DNA of 6,533 nt. Origin: Caldiserica bacterium UBA646 (GTDB lineage: Bacteria > Caldisericota > Caldisericia > Caldisericales > Caldisericaceae). Positions 1 to 5,922 of this stretch are shown here, piece after piece. A program made the position numbers and the translations under genes. Numbering within the stretch: position 1 is the first letter of the stretch; every line of letters begins with the position of its first letter. The notes beneath the pieces were generated by a model that did no database searches, was not told the origin of the DNA, and worked only from the letters and a program-made list of their open reading frames with translations. The stretch is from NCBI GenBank assembly GCA_002299965.1, contig DBOM01000058.1, positions 1-6,533 of the forward strand, in the 5' to 3' direction.

Positions 1-16
1 ATAAATTTTGGCTTAT

Positions 17-1576
17 TCACACCCTTATCCCTTGTTCGATGAATTCAAAAGGAAGCGATGAGTGAGATAAAAGTTGTATATGAAATTCTTTTTCATCCAT
101 CTTTTTTCTAAGTACTTTTTCCTTAATTGCCATAATAAAATCAAGTCCTATAACGCCTTTTAGGCTTTTTCCATTTTCTGTAATAATACTACTGGCAAAC
201 TCATCTTTATCAAGAATAATCCTGTCTTCTTCGACAATCTTTTTAAATTCTTCAATCCCTATCCTGTTGTTAAGCAGTTCATTTTCGATAAACGCCTTGA
301 GCAGTATGCTGTACTGGTCATACAAAAAAATAAGCTCAAACTCATCCCCGTATTTATTTTTTAATCGATTGCTCATCACTCGTTTGACATAAATTTCCCA
401 GCCCGCATCAAAAAGAGGATTCACAAAAAAAGCTCTAAATTGAGATTCTTTGCTTCTTTTGATTTCAGATTCGTAACTTTTCCCGGGATACCCGAGAGAA
501 ACAAGTTTAAGCACAAGTGTCGAAAGTGTCATCGGAGAAGTAAACGTCAAAGGGATAACTGTATGTGTATCAAATGGTCCGGAAGAAATAATGATGCCGG
601 GACTAATTCCTTTAACAAAATCGAACGCTCTATTTTCATTTTGTAATATAAGTTTAAACTCCACGGAAAGATCAGTATGCCCAAATATGTTTTCGCCTGC
701 GCTCTTAATATGGTCAAAAATTGCGGCTACCTGCTCAATCGTGAATAGCTCCGTTTTATCCAATATATCCTTAATCGTAACACTACACGACTGAGAAATC
801 TTTATCGCTCGCGCCTTTTTTTCGATGAGCTCGCGCAAAGTGGAAAGCCGGTTCCCTAAATTAACCCGAACCTCGCTTAGTGGAGATCTTCCCAGATATT
901 CTCTCTTTAGTTCTTTTACAAAACTCAAACTTTTATTTTCTTGAGAAAGAGCAATATTGTCAATAAAATTCAGCATTTTCCCTATTTCGTCAAGTGCTTT
1001 CGTCTTTGCTACTTTAAAATCGTCTTTGCCATCTCCACTGCTTTTTCCCAAAAGATAGCCACTAAATTCATCAACAAATGTATTTAAAAACTGCAATTCT
1101 TTAAGTGCTGCTGCTTTTTCAAGGTAATTTGAAAATTGCAGATTTTCCTCAGCTCCCTTGCGTATTGTTCCTATTGCAGATAACCTGTCAAGAAAATTTT
1201 TGCTCCGTACATTAAAAGGCGCATGGGACCCAAAAGCAGAATAAAGCAAACCATCCTTAATTACAGAAGTATACATCAGCGGATTTGTTGCGTATTCTTT
1301 CTCATTTGCCACCCAGTTAAGCTCATTATCAACTCGCTTCTCAAGCAACAAATAATCAAGTTTTCTCCCCTTTTTTACCTTTATCTTTGAAAGAAAGAGC
1401 TTTTTCTTGATATTTTTAAGTTCAGCGGTCCAGCTATCAAAATCCATTCTATCAAAGCTGCCAAATCTATAATCATATCGATGTATTCCTAATTTAGTAG
1501 CTTTTACAGAAAATCTATACAAAAACTCTTCAAAATATTCTTCAAATATTTTATCCAGCGCGGAATTAAAGTTCAT
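17..1576 (-). CDS. DUF885-family protein, metal-binding motif lost (probable pseudo-peptidase)
   Basis: The 519-residue product has no signal peptide or membrane segment, so it is probably cytosolic. It reads like a DUF885 protein from end to end. The N-terminus has the typical 'FLYRFSVKATKLGIHRYD' pattern (residues 18-35), the middle is helical, and the C-terminus ends in 'QLLSHSSLPFEFIE' (501-514). From memory, active DUF885 members carry HExYPGHHxQ followed by an EGWxxYxE block, and are grouped with zincin-like metallopeptidases. Here the first block reads SLGYPGKSYE (360-369): YPG is kept, but every His and the Glu are replaced. The second block reads AGWEIYVK (391-398), so its Glu residues are also gone. 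A peptidase function is therefore unlikely, and a binding or scaffold role is an inference. It is the last gene of the minus-strand cluster and overlaps the lipoprotein gene by 11 nt. A GAGGT Shine-Dalgarno (1588-1592) lies 11 nt before the ATG, slightly far. The reading frame is intact, so this is not a decayed gene. Family assignment is fairly sure; function is unknown. Confidence 0.8.
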   Translation of the reverse strand: MNFNSALDKIFEEYFEEFLYRFSVKATKLGIHRYDYRFGSFDRMDFDSWTAELKNIKKKLFLSKIKVKKGRKLDYLLLEKRVDNELNWVANEKEYATNPLMYTSVIKDGLLYSAFGSHAPFNVRSKNFLDRLSAIGTIRKGAEENLQFSNYLEKAAALKELQFLNTFVDEFSGYLLGKSSGDGKDDFKVAKTKALDEIGKMLNFIDNIALSQENKSLSFVKELKREYLGRSPLSEVRVNLGNRLSTLRELIEKKARAIKISQSCSVTIKDILDKTELFTIEQVAAIFDHIKSAGENIFGHTDLSVEFKLILQNENRAFDFVKGISPGIIISSGPFDTHTVIPLTFTSPMTLSTLVLKLVSLGYPGKSYESEIKRSKESQFRAFFVNPLFDAGWEIYVKRVMSNRLKNKYGDEFELIFLYDQYSILLKAFIENELLNNRIGIEEFKKIVEEDRIILDKDEFASSIITENGKSLKGVIGLDFIMAIKEKVLRKKMDEKEFHIQLLSHSSLPFEFIEQGIRV

Positions 1577-2390
1577 TTGTTATCTTTACCTCGCCATTGA
1601 TATTCTTTATATTAAGCACAAGTTTGTAGACAATGTTAGTTGCGCTTTCTGTTGATTCAAAATTTACTTTCACAGGAAATCTGTTTTCTGAAATTTCAAT
1701 TTCCATACTTGCATTCTCCCAGGTAAAATAAATTACATTATTTTCAACCCTTGTTTCGTTGGGAATATCAGACGGAAAAATTGAAGCAAACAATTCTTGT
1801 ATTGGAATAAATACTATATTTTTCTCATAAAGAATCTGTTTCTCTTCAGCAGTAAGTGGCCCTTCCACAAGTAGATTGTCGTCACTTTTATACATCTGGT
1901 TGTCAATAGACCACACTTTCATATGGGAGCCAGAAAAATCACCATTGCTTTCAAAAAAGAAATTTCCCCCGTCGCATTTAGCTACAAATTCTTGGCTTTT
2001 GCTATTCTCTCCCGAAACAGTCAAGTAATATTCGTACTCATAGCTTGCCACACCGCCAAAAACATCAAGAATCTGTCCTTGAATCTCCTCATAACTAGCA
2101 GTATCCAAAAAAATTCTTGCACTTGAATAAAATATCGCAAATGGCAATTGCACAGTTTTTTCATCGTAACCAAGATGAAAAAACGTCACTTCCTCAGGAA
2201 ATGCCGTCCGAAAAAACGATAAATTTCCCTGATAATTCGTATAGTAATTGCTTTTGCCTCTGGTCATAGAGGCAAAAGCAATTGGCTTCCCATCATTCTT
2301 ACTGTATACTGCTACTCTGCTGAAGGAACAACCTATCAAAAGCAAGCATAAAACAACTAATAAAACAACCTTAATGCTGACTTTTTTCAT
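1566..2390 (-). CDS. Lipoprotein with carboxypeptidase-regulatory-like domain and LolB/LolA-like C-terminal half
   Basis: The 274-residue product begins with a lipoprotein signal peptide: Lys at 2, 3 and 7, a hydrophobic stretch at 8-19, and lipobox L-I-G-C with Cys21 as the lipidation site. Residue +2 is Ser, which under the E. coli rule would allow outer-membrane sorting. Residues about 25-83 resemble a CarboxypepD_reg-like beta-sandwich, with 'DGKPIAFASMTRG', then 'YYTNYQGNLSF', then 'HLGYDEKTVQL'. Residues about 104-274 resemble a LolB/LolA/DUF4292-type half-barrel. They show alternating strands (117-170), a 'GPL' turn (177-179), a helix ending 'IQELFASIFPSDIP' (197-210), and a last sheet with 'ENRFPVKVNF'. 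This second assignment rests on pattern only. The ATG overlaps the previous stop as ATGA, and no Shine-Dalgarno is visible before it (the upstream bases read cccgaacaagt), so translation is probably coupled to the upstream gene. Codons 36-49 contain a perfect inverted repeat, listed separately. Likely role: an envelope lipoprotein working with the adjacent chaperones (inference). Confidence 0.75.
   Translation of the reverse strand: MKKVSIKVVLLVVLCLLLIGCSFSRVAVYSKNDGKPIAFASMTRGKSNYYTNYQGNLSFFRTAFPEEVTFFHLGYDEKTVQLPFAIFYSSARIFLDTASYEEIQGQILDVFGGVASYEYEYYLTVSGENSKSQEFVAKCDGGNFFFESNGDFSGSHMKVWSIDNQMYKSDDNLLVEGPLTAEEKQILYEKNIVFIPIQELFASIFPSDIPNETRVENNVIYFTWENASMEIEISENRFPVKVNFESTESATNIVYKLVLNIKNINGEVKITNEL
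2246..2283. repeat. Perfect 16-bp inverted repeat with 6-nt loop inside the lipoprotein gene
   Basis: The left arm (2246-2261, aattgcttttgcctct) and right arm (2268-2283, agaggcaaaagcaatt) are exact reverse complements separated by ggtcat (2262-2267). In the lipoprotein mRNA the arms fall in codon register: ATT GCT TTT GCC TCT (Ile37-Ser41) pairs codon for codon with AGA GGC AAA AGC AAT (Arg44-Asn48). The loop is exactly Met42-Thr43. Pro36's third base pairs with Tyr49's first base to complete 16 bp. No T-run follows on either strand, so it does not look like an intrinsic terminator. It may arise from a template-switch event during replication or act as an mRNA hairpin; the sequence alone cannot decide. 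Confidence 0.95.
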
Positions 2391-3208
2391 ACTTGTTCGG
2401 GTTGAAACTCATCAGGAACCACAAGATTCATTATGTCCTGGTAAAACCATCTCATAAATCTTTTGTATCGATTGTCAATAATGATTTCAGATTCATTTTC
2501 TTCCATTAAATTTGCCTTTAGTTTAATCAAATACTGCCTTTTTTCAAGAGACAGTGCACTTCTCTCAATCTTATCATATTTCTCCGTAAATATTTCTTCG
2601 CTCGTCTTGCCCTTTTCATCGAAAGCAAAACTCCATTCCTCATAGTAAGCATAAATTTCGTCCGGAGTAAGCACGATATGCTGTGTAAGTTTGTCAGTTT
2701 CTTTTTGCGCTATGATTTTTCCTCTTAATACAGTGCGTAGCTGCTGCTCTGTAATCTGTCGAAGAGCAAGTTCACTTGCAAGATTTTCTGCAGGGTCATC
2801 CGAAATTCCTGTAACTGCTTTTTTAAACTCGTACATCGCTGTATCCAATTCGCTTGCGGTGCAGTCAAAATTATCTTGCAATCCCATAAGATAAAAGAAT
2901 TTCCTAGATATCACTTCCTCTTTAGCAAAACTATTAATTGTATAACAGGCAAATGCGCTTTGTGGATCTCCGCCTTGCAGTACCAGTACACTCACATTAT
3001 TTTTACGAGCTTGTTCAACAATTTCATTAAACATTTCATGATAGTAAATCGGTTCGCCTTTCACGTATGCATAAACATTTTTCCCGGAATAGATATATCC
3101 ATAGATCCCTAAAAGTATTGCTGCAATAATGACAATGATTGTAAGAATGATAAGAGGGAATTTAAATAACCGCCTAAAAAATCGTTCCTTTTTTTCTTTC
3201 TTTTTCAT
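2387..3208 (-). CDS. SurA N-domain-like membrane-anchored chaperone without a parvulin domain
   Basis: The 273-residue product has a very basic cytoplasmic N-terminus (residues 2-16), one membrane anchor (about 17-40), then an extracytoplasmic helical region. After the anchor, 'VYAYVKGEPIYYHEMF' (45-60) matches the start of SurA/PrsA/PpiD N-domains, and 'LTPDEIYAYYEE' (180-191) matches the segment that normally leads into the first PPIase domain. The PPIase domain is absent. About 15 residues later the chain continues into a charged helix (205-245, ending 'ESEIIID') like the C-terminal helix that closes the SurA chaperone fold. A holdase or chaperone role without prolyl isomerase activity is inferred. 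Two cysteines (Cys88, Cys115) would lie outside the membrane and could form a disulfide. The start is well supported: a GAGGGTGA Shine-Dalgarno (near 3212-3219) lies just upstream, and the stop of the preceding gene overlaps as TAATG. It appears to be a shortened paralogue of that preceding gene. A truncated gene is less likely, because the C-terminal helix is retained. Confidence 0.7.
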   Translation of the reverse strand: MKKKEKKERFFRRLFKFPLIILTIIVIIAAILLGIYGYIYSGKNVYAYVKGEPIYYHEMFNEIVEQARKNNVSVLVLQGGDPQSAFACYTINSFAKEEVISRKFFYLMGLQDNFDCTASELDTAMYEFKKAVTGISDDPAENLASELALRQITEQQLRTVLRGKIIAQKETDKLTQHIVLTPDEIYAYYEEWSFAFDEKGKTSEEIFTEKYDKIERSALSLEKRQYLIKLKANLMEENESEIIIDNRYKRFMRWFYQDIMNLVVPDEFQPEQV

Positions 3209-4875
3209 TAGTCACCCTCGCCTATTGGTTGAAGAGGTTCTCCGCCCTCATTTCCTTCGTCTGGCAAAGGAATAATAGGAGTGTTAGGTATTTCAGGTAT
3301 AGTTTCCTCTGAGGTTTTGCCGGTAGTAACTCTGTCCCACCATGCGACAAAACCACGCCACTCATCTCCTAAGTGTCTATCAAAAAACGCTGTTATACTA
3401 AGCCATGGATTTGTCGTTCTCACTTTGTATTTCTTCTTCAAGGTTTCAATAAATTCCTCTTCCACTTCAAGTTTTTTCTTATTCATAACGTCGTCTTTTA
3501 CCTTTTCATACACTTCTTCACTGTCTAAAGAAGCTTTTACTGCCTCTTTTTTATCGATTACCTTAATTGCGGCATAGCCATCACTCGTTTTAATGGGACC
3601 TGCAATATCTCCTACTGCAAGTTTCTCTGCCGCCATAAAAAGTTCTGGCCGTTCAGCTTCTGTAAAGAACCCTGTTTCTCCGTCATTTTCCTTTGTCGTA
3701 TCATCCTGAGAAAATCTTTCCACCGCTTCGATAAAATCCATTCCTTTTTGGGTCTGAACAACAATAGAATTTGCACTCATCTCGGCATTTTCTTCACTTT
3801 TTTCATCCCCTTGTTCATATTTGAAAAGAACAAGACGGACATTAATCATTGCTGGCTCATCATATTTTTCACTCATTGTTTTATTTCCCAAAATATGAAT
3901 AATATGAAAACCAAAATTAGTTTTTACAGGACCGACAATATCTCCAATGTTAACATCGGGATCAAAACAAACCTCTTCAAATTCTTCTACCATTTGCCCC
4001 TTCGAAAAATATCCAAGACTTTCATAACGCGCGGCTTCTTTGCCGGTCTCAGCTGTCGCTTCATTGAATTCTTCCGCTTTTCCGCGAACAAATTCAGCAA
4101 AATTAAAACTGTCTTCACCCTTTCCTTTCTCTTCCATTATTTCGTTGTAGATATCTTCTATCTGAGCCTTAACAGCAGCGATATCGCTCTCAGAAGCATC
4201 CTCTTCTACTTTTAATAAAAAGTGTTCTGCGTCAACTTGATATACAGTATCCCAATACAAATTCACGTCATCATCCGTAATTTCTATTGTTTCATACTGT
4301 TCTTCCAATGCAGCCTGTGAGAGTAAGGGCCTTTCAACGTAAGGAGCAAGCTGTTTTCTCAGATACTCTTTATATTCATCCATAGAACCATATTGAGCCT
4401 CAACATAATAAGTAAAAATCTCTTCCCCCTGGTTTTGTATCCCCTGTTCTACAATCTGATCAACCTGACTTTCAATATTTTCATTAAAAGCATCCTGATC
4501 GATTTCAAGGTGCTGCGCCTCTGCGTACTGTACAAGAAGCGACTGGTTTATAAAACTATCCCTTATGTTTTTTTCCAGGTTCGCACGCATTTCACTATAA
4601 GATGGGTCCATTAAATCCATTCCATACTGCTGATACATCTGGATATAATAATCAATTTGATCCTGAATTTCTAGCCTGTTGATTGTTTCCTTACCAACAT
4701 GCGCAACAACATCTCGTTCAAGATATCCCCACACTCTTGCTATTCCAAAGAGAATTATAAATACGAGCAACACAGAAATAAGGACCTTGATCCATCTCCG
4801 CTGTTTTGTTTTTTCTCGTACAGGAGCTATAACACCCTCTTTTCTCAATTTTCTAATTCTACTTTCTCTTCCCAT
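3208..4875 (-). CDS. Membrane-anchored SurA/PpiD-like peptidyl-prolyl isomerase with two parvulin domains
   Basis: This 555-residue extracytoplasmic foldase catalyses cis-trans isomerisation of prolyl bonds and probably chaperones exported proteins. It has a basic N-terminus, one membrane anchor (about 29-50), a SurA-N-like helical domain (55-213, starting 'VVAHVGKETINRLE'), and two parvulin (PpiC-type) domains. Domain 1 (about 214-330) looks intact: 'AEHFLLK' with His218, 'GYFSKGQMVEEFEE' (288-301) with the expected Met and Phe, and 'FGFHIIHIL' with His324. Domain 2 (about 343-442) keeps the scaffold ('GETGFF', 'GDIAGPIKT') but lacks the first His ('VRLVLFK'), the Met of the active site and the last His ('DGYAAIKV'), so it is probably inactive. 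A charged helix (447-486) follows, then a segment rich in Trp and Phe (490-513) and a Pro/Glu/Gly tail (525-555). A strong GAGGTG Shine-Dalgarno (4881-4886) lies 5 nt before the ATG. The lipM stop lies 33 nt upstream, so the two are probably co-transcribed. E. coli SurA is soluble; the anchor here is more like PpiD, while the two-parvulin layout is SurA-like. Confidence 0.88.
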   Translation of the reverse strand: MGRESRIRKLRKEGVIAPVREKTKQRRWIKVLISVLLVFIILFGIARVWGYLERDVVAHVGKETINRLEIQDQIDYYIQMYQQYGMDLMDPSYSEMRANLEKNIRDSFINQSLLVQYAEAQHLEIDQDAFNENIESQVDQIVEQGIQNQGEEIFTYYVEAQYGSMDEYKEYLRKQLAPYVERPLLSQAALEEQYETIEITDDDVNLYWDTVYQVDAEHFLLKVEEDASESDIAAVKAQIEDIYNEIMEEKGKGEDSFNFAEFVRGKAEEFNEATAETGKEAARYESLGYFSKGQMVEEFEEVCFDPDVNIGDIVGPVKTNFGFHIIHILGNKTMSEKYDEPAMINVRLVLFKYEQGDEKSEENAEMSANSIVVQTQKGMDFIEAVERFSQDDTTKENDGETGFFTEAERPELFMAAEKLAVGDIAGPIKTSDGYAAIKVIDKKEAVKASLDSEEVYEKVKDDVMNKKKLEVEEEFIETLKKKYKVRTTNPWLSITAFFDRHLGDEWRGFVAWWDRVTTGKTSEETIPEIPNTPIIPLPDEGNEGGEPLQPIGEGD

Positions 4876-4908
4876 AAATTCACCTCTCTTATATTTTACT
4901 TAAAATAG

Positions 4909-5709
4909 TCATCTTTTAAAATTCCATTCGTAAGTATTATATTTTTCTCGATATAATTTTTCTGCCAAATTTTTTTCATCCTTTGTAAGTTCAGTAGGAA
5001 CCAGTACTTCATCCGTAACCTCTTCCATTCCTCTTTTAAGAGCATCTTTTATCGCATCGAACGTAATTTCCCTATTCAATTCATCCGAAAGTGATGAAAT
5101 TTTCTTTTTGGACAATTCCACAAGTTTTTTCCTTGCATCCTCACCCAGGTTAAAACAATAAAATATTTGCTCAAGATCGACATGATAAAGAATTGAGCCA
5201 TGCTGCAATAAACCATAATCATTCCTCATCTGCGCAGAGCCTACAACCTTTTTTCCGTTCAATAAAATATCCGAAAACGTCGGTGCAGCAAAGCATGAAG
5301 GAGAAGATATTTCATTATCCTCTCTATCAGAAAAATATGCATTTCCTCCAAGCGAATCTATTGCCTTTATAATACCTTCACAGAGATAATGAAAAGAATC
5401 AAGAAGATTCATCTCCAAAATTCTATGAGGATGTGCCATAGTTATGCTGTATGTCAGCTCCTTATCGTGCAATACTGCCCTGCCTCCTGTAGGCCTCCTG
5501 ACATAACCAACGCCTAACTCCCTGCAATGGACAAGGTTTACTTCTTTTTCCATTCTTTGAAAATAACCGATAGAAAGTGTCGGGGGAACAAATTTATATA
5601 CGCGAAGCGCAGGTGGAAAGCCCCTCTTTTTTTCTATAACAAGGAGCGCTTCATCAATTGCCATATTCATCGCTCCATCATTTTCATTCGTTTCAATAAT
5701 TCTTATCAT
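4909..5709 (-). CDS. lipM: Lipoate-protein ligase A family enzyme, probably LipM-type octanoyltransferase
   Basis: The 266-residue cytosolic enzyme belongs to the BPL/LplA/LipB fold. LipM moves octanoate from octanoyl-ACP to GcvH, the first step of lipoic acid assembly. Visible signatures, numbered from the ATG at 5709: the N-terminal 'NDGAMNMAIDEAL' (10-22), 'LSIGYFQ' (45-51), the acyl-binding 'RRPTGGRAVLHD' (71-82) with 'ELTYSI', then Cys139 in 'SPSCFAAPTFSD', 'NGKKVVGSAQ' (151-160) and 'LLQHGSIL' (167-174). A Cys about 15 residues before the GKK(V)VGSAQ lysine is the arrangement of LipM, whose Cys is catalytic; classic LplA ligases use adenylation and lack it. The C-terminal 'EWNFKR' is also typical. 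An in-frame TTG at 5739 would add ten hydrophobic residues, but the family starts at the ATG, where 'MIRIIE' begins. No Shine-Dalgarno precedes either start; the promoter almost abuts the ATG (see separate entry). A lipoate ligase cannot be fully excluded. No lipA, lipL or gcvH is present in the window. Confidence 0.85.
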   Translation of the reverse strand: MIRIIETNENDGAMNMAIDEALLVIEKKRGFPPALRVYKFVPPTLSIGYFQRMEKEVNLVHCRELGVGYVRRPTGGRAVLHDKELTYSITMAHPHRILEMNLLDSFHYLCEGIIKAIDSLGGNAYFSDREDNEISSPSCFAAPTFSDILLNGKKVVGSAQMRNDYGLLQHGSILYHVDLEQIFYCFNLGEDARKKLVELSKKKISSLSDELNREITFDAIKDALKRGMEEVTDEVLVPTELTKDEKNLAEKLYREKYNTYEWNFKR

Positions 5710-5719
5710 AACAAGCAAT

Positions 5720-5747
5720 ATTGTAATAAATAATGGCAAAAAGTCAA
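5720..5747 (-). promoter_or_regulatory. Sigma70-type promoter for lipM and the downstream cluster
   Basis: On the minus strand a -35 box TTGACT (5742-5747) and a -10 box TACAAT (5720-5725) are separated by 16 bp. Each differs from consensus at one base. The -10 box ends 10 nt before the lipM ATG, so a usual start site 6-8 nt downstream of it would leave a leader of only a few bases or none. This agrees with the lack of a Shine-Dalgarno. No other clear promoter was seen within the cluster, so it may drive all five genes. Confidence 0.6.
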
Positions 5748-5761
5748 AATTTTTCTAATGC

Positions 5762-5789
5762 TTGACTGGGCCTCTCAAAGGTATAAACT
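5762..5789 (+). promoter_or_regulatory. Candidate promoter for tilS, divergent from the lipM promoter
   Basis: A plus-strand TTGACT (5762-5767) has the weak -10 candidate TAAACT (5784-5789) at 16 bp spacing; TATAAA (5782-5787) is closer to consensus but only 14 bp away. The two -35 hexamers of the region are identical, back to back, and 14 bp apart. If used, the tilS leader would be about 125 nt. The intergenic DNA is AT-rich and chance matches are easy, so this is tentative. Confidence 0.3.
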
Positions 5790-5922
5790 ATGTTAATAAA
5801 AGCTATCAAAGGCAGGGAAATAACAAATACAAAAATGCTGGAAAAAAATTGGATTCAAAAGATAAATAAACTCCGTTAGATAAACTAATATCTTAGAAAT
5901 AGGTAAATACGGGAAATAAAAA

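Noticed and set aside
1..16. Terminator after the DUF885 gene
   Set aside because: Only 16 nt follow the stop within the window, and no stem or T-run can be seen.
481..495. CGGG/CCCG mini-hairpin with a CCCGGG site in the DUF885 gene
   Set aside because: It has a four-base stem and is explained by the codons for the conserved Gly-Tyr-Pro-Gly motif.
2246..2283. Reading the inverted repeat as an intrinsic terminator
   Set aside because: No T-run follows the stem on either strand, the stem is not GC-rich, and it sits inside an open coding frame.
3748..4215. 155-codon open frame on the plus strand
   Set aside because: It lies wholly opposite the parvulin region of the SurA-like gene, its product resembles no known family, and it is explained by the AT-rich antisense frame.
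4900..4919. TTAAAA/TTTTAA inverted repeat between lipM and the SurA-like gene
   Set aside because: It has only six A-T pairs and no T-run, which is expected by chance in such AT-rich DNA; it is not a credible terminator.
5710..5739. TTG start for lipM at 5739
   Set aside because: The ten extra residues are not part of the family's N-terminus, there is no Shine-Dalgarno, and the added codons overlap the -10 box of the likely promoter.
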